Of a DNA stretch of 64,000 nt, positions 26,633-33,555 are shown in pieces (position 1 is the first letter of the stretch; each line of letters opens with the position of its first letter). The translations under genes and the position numbers were made by a program. The notes beneath the pieces are model-generated. The model saw only the letters and a list, made by a program, of their open reading frames with translations, made no database searches and was not told the origin of the DNA. The DNA comes from Vibrio agarilyticus (lineage in GTDB: Bacteria; Pseudomonadota; Gammaproteobacteria; Enterobacterales; Vibrionaceae): positions 310,001 through 374,000 of the forward strand of contig NZ_JABAIK010000001.1 in NCBI RefSeq assembly GCF_012641465.1. Direction: 5' to 3'.

Positions 26633-28071
26633 AATTTTTTACTCTGCTTTTCGATCATAGTGAACTTGTTGGTAGGCCTACCCTCGTAAAAAGCGGTTTC
26701 ATGCTCCATCAATGCTTTGTTTGTTTCTTCAATCTTTTGCGCCATTTTCGCAAAGCTTTCCTTGGAATATTTTTTAGTGCTCTTGAATTCAGAGTGGCGC
26801 ATATAGTACTGAATCTCCTGATCTGAATAACCCTGACCGCCTTCAGGACGCGGAGCAAAGTTGCGCATAAAGACCGCATAGAAGTGACGCATTGAGTGAG
26901 TTCCAAGCTCGTCGAAAATCTCGTCTGTCAAACCCGCTCTTGTAAGATTACGATTCCAAGCCTCACTGATGGTGCTCTCTTTTGAATGAAAATATGGAGG
27001 GTAAACCATTTCTTCAGTGAGTTTATTTTTGACTCCACGCGACTGTAAAAAGAGATATTCAGAACCCGATTCCGGGCGCTCATTTTCCAAATAAAGTGTT
27101 AACTCTTCAAAAAATAGAGTCTTAAACGGCTCAATCAAGTGAACTGAGTAATGGTCAATGGATTTACCTGCTACATTAGTGTAACTAATTGACTCTAAAT
27201 AACTGATTGTACCTTTGTCGTGTAGCTTGACGCGTTCTTTTACTACGTCAACATCTTGAAACCTGATAGAAGCAGCCTCAGAGATGCGCAATCCACCTCC
27301 AAAACAAAGTGCATATATGGCTCTATCACGATGGGTTTTGACATTGATATAGAATTGCCCAACGCATTCAAGGGGAAAGAACTTATCGTGTTCTGCTTTT
27401 GGTGTGGGTGGAAGTTTAAAAAAGTTCTTAATCATTGTGACCTTTGCACCACCAGATATACAAGATGCCATGTAAGACCTTTCAACTAAGGTAGCGCGTT
27501 CTCTGTATGATAAGTGCCTGACTTTTCCAAGCTCTTGACCAACAGCAGTTAATCCTTGTTCTACATCTATTAACCCATCCACATTGCGCTGGCGTTGCAA
27601 ACTATGCTCAAGGGCATTTGACGCGGACACGAAATCACACAAACTAGATATCATGCGACTGACAGAAGCTCTTTTTAGAGGACTAGAGTCTAAGTTCTCA
27701 GCACATATTCTTGCTAAAGGGTTTTTAGAGTGCTTCCCATCAAGTAGAAATGAGGTGTACCCAGCAAAAATTAACGTCAATGTACTTCTGAGTTCATGAC
27801 TTGCTGCTATGGCGGGGTTGTCACTGACTGCGTTGTTGTAGTCTTCTGAATGCATCACTATCGATGCCTCGATAAAGTAGTCATAAAATTTAGCAAGATC
27901 AGAAGCCTTAGCTTTAACTGTATTGTATGGTTGGCTACTCAAAATCATTGCATTTATATGCTCTTCAAGCTCAACAATCCTTCCTGTGTTATTCGATCTG
28001 TATGAATAAAACACCACGCCGTCTGAATCTCTTAACTCTCTCTTGGCTAGATTTTTTGTTTTTCTAGGCAT
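26629..28071 (-). CDS. Tyrosine recombinase / integrase (480 aa)
   Basis: The first gene of the mobility operon, placed next to the island's right end and reading inward. The full tyrosine recombinase signature is present: Arg262 in GGGLRISEAASIR, His392-x-x-Arg395 in THSMRHFYA, His426 in MRHSEFKSTKKYSKE and Tyr435 as nucleophile. Residues about 40-160 form the SAM-like core-binding domain. The TTGCACCA motif and a copy of the end sequence lie within 35 bases upstream of the start, so the protein may control its own expression. It probably inserts the island into the tRNA-Arg T loop together with the 1118-aa protein. Confidence 0.9.
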   Translation of the reverse strand: MPRKTKNLAKRELRDSDGVVFYSYRSNNTGRIVELEEHINAMILSSQPYNTVKAKASDLAKFYDYFIEASIVMHSEDYNNAVSDNPAIAASHELRSTLTLIFAGYTSFLLDGKHSKNPLARICAENLDSSPLKRASVSRMISSLCDFVSASNALEHSLQRQRNVDGLIDVEQGLTAVGQELGKVRHLSYRERATLVERSYMASCISGGAKVTMIKNFFKLPPTPKAEHDKFFPLECVGQFYINVKTHRDRAIYALCFGGGLRISEAASIRFQDVDVVKERVKLHDKGTISYLESISYTNVAGKSIDHYSVHLIEPFKTLFFEELTLYLENERPESGSEYLFLQSRGVKNKLTEEMVYPPYFHSKESTISEAWNRNLTRAGLTDEIFDELGTHSMRHFYAVFMRNFAPRPEGGQGYSDQEIQYYMRHSEFKSTKKYSKESFAKMAQKIEETNKALMEHETAFYEGRPTNKFTMIEKQSKKL

Positions 28072-28076
28072 AAGTC

Positions 28077-28103
28077 CATTGCACCAATAATTAACCTAAG
28101 TAA
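28077..28103 (+). repeat. Internal near-copy of the island's right end
   Basis: CATTGCACCA followed by AATTAACCTAAG nearly matches the true right end at 28683-28710 (CATTACACCA, then AATTAACCTAATATAAG). The two lie about 606 bp apart in the same orientation and flank the spare tRNA unit. A reversed TGGTGCAATG is at 28133-28142. This may be an older right end or a recombinase-binding arm. Confidence 0.6.
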
Positions 28104-28210
28104 CTATATATAAACTAGCAGTAGTTTCATTTTGGTGCAATGAAATAGGGAAACAAGGATTCATTGGCTTTTTAGTTTTTAAATGATGGGAAATTTTCTA
28201 GCAGGCATAC

Positions 28211-28246
28211 GAAAAAAGCCAGTATCTAAACTAATAGATACTGGCT
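28211..28246 (-). terminator. Terminator of the spare tRNA-Arg gene
   Basis: Read leftward, a 12-bp stem (AGCCAGTATCTA with its complement, 6-nt loop) is followed by six T residues. It begins 10 bases past the encoded CCA of the intron-bearing tRNA, showing that this tRNA is a self-contained transcription unit. Confidence 0.85.
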
Positions 28247-28255
28247 CTTCGAAAG

Positions 28256-28569
28256 TGGCACGCCCTGTAGGATTCGAACCTACGACCACATCCTTCATCA
28301 CACTATAGCTTTCGCTACCACCTATAGAGGCTTTGTGCGCTGGACTATCCCTTTACCATAGCTTTTAAAGCTTTAGGTAGACGCCGTCTAGTCTCTACAC
28401 CTTCCCAGTATTACTGGGCTTGGCTCGGGATTGCCAACTCGTAAAAGTAAGGTTTCCCCGAATTTGACGTCTTACACTCTTATCGTTTCCAAAAAGAGGC
28501 CCAACCTGAATGCTAGTATAAACTAGCCAATTAGAAGGGACGTGCTCTATCCAGCTGAGCTAAGGGCGC
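28256..28569 (-). tRNA. tRNA-Arg(UCU) carried by the island, with a group I intron
   Basis: Read leftward, the 37-nt 5' exon (28533-28569) starts GCGCCCTTAGCTCAGC and ends CCCTTCT. The 40-nt 3' exon (28256-28295) starts AAGGATGTGG and ends with encoded CCA. Joined, they make a normal 77-nt cloverleaf: acceptor GCGCCCT/AGGGCGT, anticodon stem CGTCC/GGATG, loop CTTCTAA with anticodon UCU (reads AGA and AGG), and T stem GTAGG/CCTAC. A 237-nt intron separates U36 from A37. The gene has its own promoter and terminator and lies 141 bp inside the island end. It differs from the broken host copy in the anticodon stem, the D loop and two T-stem pairs. It probably replaces the disrupted tRNA. Confidence 0.93.
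28296..28532 (-). ncRNA. Self-splicing group I intron in the anticodon loop
   Basis: The 237-nt insert has group I core features. Read leftward: GGGGAAACC and GGCAATCCCGAGCCAAGCC (P4-P6 side), GAAGGTGTAGAGACTAG and GGATAGTCC (P7 strands at 28389-28393 and 28343-28347, GACTA with TAGTC), and GGTAGCGAAAGCTATAG near the 3' end (P9). The exon ends in U and the intron in G, as splicing requires. The order and wording closely follow the cyanobacterial tRNA-Leu group I intron. P1 can be drawn between CCCUUCU and GGUUGGG with two U-U mismatches and the expected U-G at the splice site. No homing endonuclease frame is present. Confidence 0.9.
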
Positions 28570-28585
28570 ATTATTTAGTTTTTAA

Positions 28586-28614
28586 ACTATAACTAGTTAA
28601 AAAACGAAATTCAA
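28586..28614 (-). promoter_or_regulatory. Promoter of the spare tRNA-Arg gene
   Basis: Read leftward, TTGAAT (28609-28614) and TATAGT (28586-28591) are 17 bases apart, and the tRNA begins 16 bases after the -10 box. This is a close sigma-70 match that lies wholly within the island. Confidence 0.7.
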
Positions 28615-28694
28615 ATTATTTTTTCGTTTGGCCTTCATTGCACCAAACGTGTTATCACGACCGCTTTGCAAACTTGCCAGTTCATTACACCAGA

Positions 28695-28710
28695 ATTAAC
28701 CTAATATAAG
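28695..28710 (-). repeat. Right terminal inverted repeat of the island
   Basis: ATTAACCTAATATAAG on the plus strand, the exact reverse complement of 5862-5877. It directly abuts AACC, the shared target bases, and the 5' fragment of the broken tRNA. CATTACACCA precedes it at 28683-28692. Confidence 0.88.
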
Positions 28711-28766
28711 AACCTGTGACCACATGCTTAGAAGGCACGTGCTCTATCCAACTGAGCTAAGGGCGC
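28711..28766 (-). pseudogene. 5' fragment of the broken host tRNA-Arg(UCU) gene
   Basis: Read leftward these 56 bases give the acceptor strand GCGCCCT, the D arm, the anticodon arm (CGTGC, loop CTTCTAA, GCATG), the variable loop and the T-stem strand ACAGG followed by TT, where the island begins. The missing 3' part lies 22.8 kb away at 5837-5861. The T-stem and acceptor strands of the two pieces pair perfectly. This piece still has its own promoter, so a truncated tRNA transcript can be made. Confidence 0.93.
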
Positions 28767-28779
28767 GCAGTAGTGTGGG

Positions 28780-28807
28780 ATTATACGAGTTCACATATTC
28801 AAATCAA
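28780..28807 (-). promoter_or_regulatory. Original promoter of the host tRNA-Arg gene
   Basis: Read leftward, TTGATT (28802-28807) and TATAAT (28780-28785) are 16 bases apart, followed by a CCC-containing discriminator typical of stable RNA promoters. The tRNA fragment starts 13 bases after the -10 box. After island entry this promoter also reads toward the spare tRNA. Confidence 0.72.
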
Positions 28808-28969
28808 TCGCTTTTACCAATTTCGTTATTCAAACGCTTAAAAAAAGGTCATTTCTTACTATCACGGATGATTTCATTCAAAGGCAAACGTTTGCTTGTG
28901 GATGTTGTTGCAATATTTTGCGACAATAGCGCGCAAAATCGTTGGTCACTGAGTTGCAAAAGGAAAGTC

Positions 28970-29827
28970 ATGACGGCACAACATATTGATGGAACACTCA
29001 TTTCGAAAACAGTGCGTGAAGAAGTCGCTGCGCGAGTGAAAGCGCGCGTAGAGGCAGGATTGCGAGCACCAGGCTTAGCCGTCGTTTTGGTCGGAAATGA
29101 CCCCGCGTCACAGGTGTATGTCGGCAGCAAGCGCCGAGCCTGCGAAGAGGTGGGATTTCTTTCCAAATCCTTTGATATGCCTGCAAGCACCAGCGAAAGT
29201 GAATTACTCGCGCTGATTGACACACTTAATCAGGACGGCGAGATTGACGGTATATTAGTGCAGCTGCCACTGCCGGCTGGCATTGACACCACCAAAGTGC
29301 TTGAACGCATCGTGCCCGAAAAAGACGTTGATGGATTTCATCCATACAACGTTGGTCGCCTTGCGCAGCGTATTCCAAAACTGCGCTCCTGCACACCAAA
29401 AGGTATTATCACCTTATTGGAACGCTACAATATTGAGCTTCGTGGTAAACACGCGGTGATTGTTGGCGCTTCTAATATTGTCGGTCGCCCAATGACACTT
29501 GAACTATTGCTCGCAGGCTGCACGACAACCACATGTCATCGCTTTACCCATGATCTTGAATCGCATGTGCGTCAAGCGGATTTGGTTGTGGTCGCGGTAG
29601 GCAAAGCCAAATTTATTCCCGGGGAGTGGATAAAACCAGGGGCAGTTGTTATTGATGTGGGCATTAATCGCCTCGAATCGGGCAAACTTATTGGTGACGT
29701 TGATTTTGATGTTGCCAAACAGCACGCTAGCTTTATCACGCCGGTGCCTGGCGGTGTTGGCCCAATGACAGTGGCAAGTCTCATTGAAAATACCTTGATG
29801 GCGTGTGAGCAATATCACTCTCTATAA
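28970..29827 (+). CDS. folD: Bifunctional methylenetetrahydrofolate dehydrogenase / cyclohydrolase
   Basis: A cytosolic enzyme of one-carbon metabolism that oxidises 5,10-methylene-THF to methenyl-THF with NADP and hydrolyses it to 10-formyl-THF. The 285-residue protein shows the family motifs [13 protein letters not shown] (with the catalytic Lys), [21 protein letters not shown]-like [15 protein letters not shown] for NADP binding, and [10 protein letters not shown] near the C terminus. The open frame extends upstream into the tRNA, but the ATG at 28970 has an AGGAA site and starts the conserved domain. In E. coli the tRNA-Arg(UCU) gene argU also lies near folD and hosts the DLP12 prophage, so this is a shared integration locale. 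Confidence 0.96.
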   Translation: MTAQHIDGTLISKTVREEVAARVKARVEAGLRAPGLAVVLVGNDPASQVYVGSKRRACEEVGFLSKSFDMPASTSESELLALIDTLNQDGEIDGILVQLPLPAGIDTTKVLERIVPEKDVDGFHPYNVGRLAQRIPKLRSCTPKGIITLLERYNIELRGKHAVIVGASNIVGRPMTLELLLAGCTTTTCHRFTHDLESHVRQADLVVVAVGKAKFIPGEWIKPGAVVIDVGINRLESGKLIGDVDFDVAKQHASFITPVPGGVGPMTVASLIENTLMACEQYHSL

Positions 29828-29842
29828 AAATCACTCAAAAAT

Positions 29843-29875
29843 AAAGTAAGGCCGCTCAAACAGAGGCCTTACTTT
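29843..29875. terminator. Terminator after folD
   Basis: An 11-bp stem, AAAGTAAGGCC with GGCCTTACTTT, lies 16 bases past the folD stop, between it and the convergent transglycosylase gene. A short remnant of the interspersed repeat (CTTCAAGTAGGACGGGTAT) follows at about 29896-29914. Confidence 0.7.
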
Positions 29876-29942
29876 GTAACGAAAAGCGCTACAGCTTCAA
29901 GTAGGACGGGTATAAGGATACCCGAGCACGCTACACTGAATA

Positions 29943-30980
29943 TCAGCGAATTTTATCCGCAAGATGACTGACCGCCAAAGCAAAGTAATGCGAACGATTC
30001 CATCGCATTAAGGCGTTGTAATTACCATAGACCAAATAAGCCCGCCCGTTAGTATCGTCCGGTAACACCAGCCAAGCAGGCAACGCTTTATCAAGCTTTG
30101 GTAATGCTTGACCATTGAGGCGTCTTACACCAAGTGCTTGCCACTGCTGTAAATCTTTCGCTTTATCCGCTTCACGTCCAGCCAAGGTGTAATCGAACGT
30201 CGCTGGCAAACGGACTTGTCGTCCCCAAGTGAACTCATCATTCCAATCAAAATGGGCTAGGTAATTTGCGGCCGATGCAAACACATCCGCTTCCGTGGTC
30301 CAAATATCTTTTTTACCATCACCATTGCCATCCGCCGCGTACGCTAAAAACGAGCTTGGCATAAACTGGCACTGACCCATCGCACCCGCCCAAGAGCCCT
30401 TAAACTCATCAAGCGCAATATGCTGTTCATCGAGAATTTTCAGCGCCGCCATGGTTTCGCTGCGAAAAAACGCTTCTCTGCGCCCTTCAAAAGCCATGGT
30501 AGCTAAGGCATCAATCACGCGATAATTTCCTGTAAAACGGCCAAAGTTACTTTCAACCCCCCACAAGGCCACAATAAATCGTGGCTGAACACCATATTGC
30601 TGTCCGATTCGCTGTAACGTATCGTAATGTTTTTGATACAACTCATTGGCTTGTTTGACTTTCCAATCCGGTACCGCTCGCGGCAAATATTCATCCAGGG
30701 TTAATTTTTTTTCCGGCTGATTACGATCCGCCGTTACCGCACGTGGGCGATACTCAACATTGGCAAAGGCCGCTTGCAACGTACTCTCCGAAATGCCGGC
30801 TTGACGCGCTTCCGCTTGTAATTTTTCTAGATATTGCTCAAAGCGCATTTCTTCACTTGATTCAACTGGCGTTGTTGTTGACGACGCTGCCGCTGAATAA
30901 AGCGTCATCCCCATTCCGAGGCAACTGACCAGCATTACAGAACATACTGTGTTACTCAGTGGGGAAAAGTGACGTTTCAT
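29943..30980 (-). CDS. Lytic murein transglycosylase, MltB family
   Basis: An envelope enzyme of 345 residues that cleaves the MurNAc-GlcNAc bond of peptidoglycan to form anhydro-muropeptides. The catalytic glutamate is in ALWGVESNFGRFTG (about residue 155). The conserved GSWAGAMGQCQFMPSSF and the DGNGDGKKDIW calcium-like loop match the MltB/SLT_2 family. The N terminus is an export signal with a possible lipobox LVSC at Cys20, so it may be a lipoprotein or a soluble periplasmic protein. No peptidoglycan-binding domain follows. The start has AAGGAGCG upstream. It is convergent with folD. Confidence 0.9.
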   Translation of the reverse strand: MKRHFSPLSNTVCSVMLVSCLGMGMTLYSAAASSTTTPVESSEEMRFEQYLEKLQAEARQAGISESTLQAAFANVEYRPRAVTADRNQPEKKLTLDEYLPRAVPDWKVKQANELYQKHYDTLQRIGQQYGVQPRFIVALWGVESNFGRFTGNYRVIDALATMAFEGRREAFFRSETMAALKILDEQHIALDEFKGSWAGAMGQCQFMPSSFLAYAADGNGDGKKDIWTTEADVFASAANYLAHFDWNDEFTWGRQVRLPATFDYTLAGREADKAKDLQQWQALGVRRLNGQALPKLDKALPAWLVLPDDTNGRAYLVYGNYNALMRWNRSHYFALAVSHLADKIR

Positions 30981-31134
30981 TGTTCGCTCCTTTCAATCAA
31001 ATTGAGCCTTGACGATAGCCTTTCAATAGCCTGAACGCCTGGCTTTTGTCTTTGACCACATGGCCGCCATTTCGTTCTAATTCTAGTTGCTCGCTATCAA
31101 AAGCCTTCTTAGCGATACCATTTCTTGTGATTTG

Positions 31135-31404
31135 TTACTCACGCTTACGCGCTTTATGCTGCTCAAGCAAATTTTCTACAGGTGGCGGCAATTGTAGAAA
31201 GTAACCATCGTCAATCAGCGCTGTTTTGACTTTTTCCACATCTACTTGCGCCAACTGTCGTCCTTCAAGTTTGATGGTCATCACTGGGTTGGGTTTGCCA
31301 AACATCTGCATTAACGCCTCTGGTACCCGTGAAAAATCGTCCTTTTTTGCAACGTAAAGATACGCTCCATCTTTTTTAGTACTTTTGTAGATTGAACAAA
31401 GCAT
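31135..31404 (-). CDS. ycgL: YcgL family protein
   Basis: An 89-residue protein with the YcgL pattern: [18 protein letters not shown] at the N terminus, [15 protein letters not shown] in the middle and [10 protein letters not shown] near the end. In E. coli and vibrios ycgL lies just beside minCDE, as here, where it is divergent from minC. The fold is known in the family but the function is not firmly established. The start is supported by AAGGAG. It is followed by the transglycosylase gene on the same strand. Confidence 0.9.
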   Translation of the reverse strand: MLCSIYKSTKKDGAYLYVAKKDDFSRVPEALMQMFGKPNPVMTIKLEGRQLAQVDVEKVKTALIDDGYFLQLPPPVENLLEQHKARKRE

Positions 31405-31749
31405 ATCTTGCTCCTTACCCTAAATGAGACGCCATCGAGCGCATTTCCGCGTGATGAAGTCATATATAAATAGCTAACTCATTACATTTTTGGAGCAAAA
31501 TGCTCAAATCAGGACAAGATAACTTGCTGCCTGCTAGGATGGAATATAACATGACATTGTTGAATATACTCAATCTTCACCGAAACAACCGGCTCTCGAC
31601 GCGAAGCCGTGCTTTAGCGCGGAATAGACAACCACCGAGCCTTGCCAACCCACCATATTTAGTGGCTTGGCGGCTGAAAGTTTAATCGCATTGAGCAAAA
31701 CAGCATATTAAGTCGCTTGGCTTACCCATTACTGAGGCAATGAAATCGA
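31405..31749. other. ycgL-minC divergent regulatory gap
   Basis: A 345-base region that must hold the promoters of ycgL and minCDE. A 61-codon frame at 31500-31685 has a GGAG site but no recognisable protein features, and I do not call it. Two near-identical stretches ending GGCTTGGC/CGCTTGGC, each after ATATTNAGT, lie around 31656-31672 and 31705-31722. Confidence 0.45.
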
Positions 31750-32412
31750 ATGTCCCGCACTCCTGAACTCAAAGGCAGCAGCTTTACGCTCTCGGTGCTT
31801 CATTTATCCGATGAGTCGATTCAAGACGCAAAATCCTATTTGATGGATAAAGTCGCTCAAGCACCTGCTTTTTTTGAGCATGCGCCAGTTGTGATTAACC
31901 TTTCTCAGGTGACGCAAGAACCCGATTTCACTCAGTTAAAACAAGCGATTTCGTCTGCGGGTATGATTCCTGTGGGTATTACAGGCTGTAAAGACAAACG
32001 AATGCAAACGCTCGCAGCAGAAGCGGGGTTTGCCATCATGTCAGCCAGTAAATCTCCCTCCCAAGCCCCTGCACCGATCCCAACCTTAAAAGTGGTTCGC
32101 ACTCCAGTGCGCTCTGGACAACAAATTTACGCTAAAAATGGTGATTTGTTAGTACTAGGTCATGTTAGCGCAGGTGCAGAGGTCATCGCAGACGGCTCAA
32201 TACACATTCATGGCACCTTGCGCGGGCGAGCTATTGCCGGCGCAAGTGGTCAACAAGACGCACGAATCCTCTGTCACGATCTTCAGGCTGAATTGATCTC
32301 TATCGCAGGCTCTTACTGGTTAAGCGATCAAATCGACCCTAATTTTTGGCAGAAAAAAGTTATGTTGAGCATGGCGGAAGAGCAACTCCTCCTCGAAGCG
32401 CTCACGCTTTAA
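31750..32412 (+). CDS. minC: Septum site-determining protein MinC
   Basis: The inhibitor of FtsZ ring assembly near the cell poles. The N-terminal domain (residues 1-105, [13 protein letters not shown]...) antagonises FtsZ. The C-terminal beta-helix, from about residue 115, contains [38 protein letters not shown] and GQQDARILC, which bind MinD and form the copolymer. The length of 220 residues is normal. It is the first gene of minCDE, 20 bases before minD. Confidence 0.96.
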   Translation: MSRTPELKGSSFTLSVLHLSDESIQDAKSYLMDKVAQAPAFFEHAPVVINLSQVTQEPDFTQLKQAISSAGMIPVGITGCKDKRMQTLAAEAGFAIMSASKSPSQAPAPIPTLKVVRTPVRSGQQIYAKNGDLLVLGHVSAGAEVIADGSIHIHGTLRGRAIAGASGQQDARILCHDLQAELISIAGSYWLSDQIDPNFWQKKVMLSMAEEQLLLEALTL

Positions 32413-32432
32413 ATTTTGAAAGGAAGTCCTCA

Positions 32433-33245
32433 ATGGCACGCATTATTGTTGTTACCTCAGGAAAAGGCGGAGTGGGTAAAACAACCTCTAGCGCCGCAAT
32501 CGCAGCAGGCCTTGCGCTAAAAGGCAAAAAGACCGCGGTGATCGATTTTGATATTGGTCTGCGTAACCTTGATTTGATTATGGGCTGTGAACGCCGTGTT
32601 GTTTATGACTTTGTGAATGTCATCAACGGCGAAGCGACACTTAATCAAGCGCTTATCAAAGACAAGCGCGCGGAAAACTTATTCATTCTTCCCGCGTCAC
32701 AAACGCGTGATAAAGACGCTCTCACCAAAGATGGTGTGAAACGTGTCTTAGATGAAATGGATGCGATGGGATTTGAGTTCATTATTTGTGACTCACCGGC
32801 AGGCATTGAGCAAGGCGCGCTGATGGCGTTGTACTTTGCTGACGAAGCCATCGTAACCACTAACCCGGAAGTCTCTTCTGTGCGCGACTCCGACCGAATT
32901 TTGGGTATTTTAGATTCAAAGTCAATACGCGCTGAACAAGGGCTTGAGCCTGTGAAACAACATCTTCTGTTGACTCGCTACGACCCTGCGCGCGTGAATT
33001 TAGGCGAAATGCTAAGTGTGAATGATGTGGAAGAGATTCTACACATTTCTCTCTTGGGCGTGATCCCAGAAAGTCAGGCCGTATTGAACGCTTCAAATAA
33101 AGGCGTGCCAGTGATTTTCGATGAGGCGTCTGATGCAGGCCGAGCTTATGATGACACGGTTGCGCGTCTACTTGGCGATCAGGTTGATTTTCGTTTCCTC
33201 ACCGAGGAGAAGAAAGGACTCTTTAAACGACTCTTTGGAGGTTAA
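32433..33245 (+). CDS. minD: Septum site-determining ATPase MinD
   Basis: A membrane-associated ATPase of the ParA/MinD family that recruits MinC and oscillates under MinE control. The deviant Walker A motif KGGVGKTT with its signature lysine is at residues about 11-18, and [16 protein letters not shown] and [11 protein letters not shown] form the switch regions. The C-terminal FKRLFGG is the amphipathic membrane-targeting helix. The 270-residue length fits. The start at 32433 has AAGGAAG upstream. Its stop overlaps the region where minE starts. Confidence 0.97.
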   Translation: MARIIVVTSGKGGVGKTTSSAAIAAGLALKGKKTAVIDFDIGLRNLDLIMGCERRVVYDFVNVINGEATLNQALIKDKRAENLFILPASQTRDKDALTKDGVKRVLDEMDAMGFEFIICDSPAGIEQGALMALYFADEAIVTTNPEVSSVRDSDRILGILDSKSIRAEQGLEPVKQHLLLTRYDPARVNLGEMLSVNDVEEILHISLLGVIPESQAVLNASNKGVPVIFDEASDAGRAYDDTVARLLGDQVDFRFLTEEKKGLFKRLFGG

Positions 33246-33247
33246 TG

Positions 33248-33514
33248 ATGTCACTGTTGGAATTTTTTAAACCACAGAAGAAGACCACTGCCAGTATGGC
33301 CAAAGAGCGGTTGCAAATTATTGTTGCTGAACGCCGTAGTCAAGGCGACCCTGCGCCCTCGTATTTGCCACAACTCAAAGAAGACATTTTGAAAGTGATC
33401 AGCAAATATGTAGCGATTGACCCTTCTATGGTCGATCTCTCCTTTGAGCACAATGATGATGATATTTCAGTGTTAGAACTTAACGTTCAACTTCCTGAAG
33501 AAGAGCGTCAATAA
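33248..33514 (+). CDS. minE: Cell division topological specificity factor MinE
   Basis: The 88-residue activator of MinD ATPase that drives pole-to-pole oscillation. The N-terminal MSLLEFFKP resembles the family's membrane-binding end; [12 protein letters not shown] is the anti-MinCD helix; and [15 protein letters not shown] starts the dimerisation domain. ATG 33248 is preferred to ATG 33245, because GGAGG (33237-33241) is 6 rather than 3 bases away. The minD stop codon overlaps the alternative start, so the two genes are coupled. Confidence 0.95.
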   Translation: MSLLEFFKPQKKTTASMAKERLQIIVAERRSQGDPAPSYLPQLKEDILKVISKYVAIDPSMVDLSFEHNDDDISVLELNVQLPEEERQ

Positions 33515-33524
33515 TACGCACAAA

Positions 33525-33547
33525 AAGAGCGGCCAATGGCCGCTCTT
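33525..33547 (+). terminator. Terminator after minCDE
   Basis: A 10-bp stem, AAGAGCGGCC with GGCCGCTCTT around AAT, begins 11 bases after the minE stop. The downstream T content is low, but the A-rich left arm favours termination in both directions. Confidence 0.7.
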
Positions 33548-33555
33548 ACCTTAGT

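Larger units (their letters stand above)
5862..28710. mobile_element. 22.8-kb tyrosine-recombinase island inserted inside tRNA-Arg
   Basis: The element is bounded by a perfect 16-bp inverted repeat (5862-5877 and 28695-28710) and by AACC on both sides (5858-5861 and 28711-28714). It splits a tRNA-Arg(UCU) gene in its T loop. The right third encodes two coupled tyrosine recombinases and a coiled-coil partner, then a serine recombinase and a RecD2-like helicase. The left part is cargo: type I restriction-modification, a protein kinase with a TPR-like partner and others. Inside the right end is a complete spare tRNA-Arg(UCU) gene with a group I intron. The coding style is visibly more AT-rich than the flanking chromosome, especially from 16 to 28 kb. 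The recombinase set recalls Tn554-like or GInt-type elements, but the family is inferred from layout only. Confidence 0.9.

Noticed and set aside
28256-28569. Interpretation of the interrupted tRNA as a pseudogene
   Set aside because: The insert has a group I core, correct splice-site bases and exact exons that fold to a full cloverleaf, and the unit has promoter and terminator.
28724-28969. Open frame upstream of folD reaching into the tRNA fragment
   Set aside because: The extra 82 codons have no similarity to FolD, overlap the tRNA promoter, and the ATG at 28970 has a ribosome site and begins the conserved domain.
31500-31685. 61-codon frame between ycgL and minC
   Set aside because: A GGAG site is present, but the composition looks random and no family resemblance is seen; the region is more likely regulatory.
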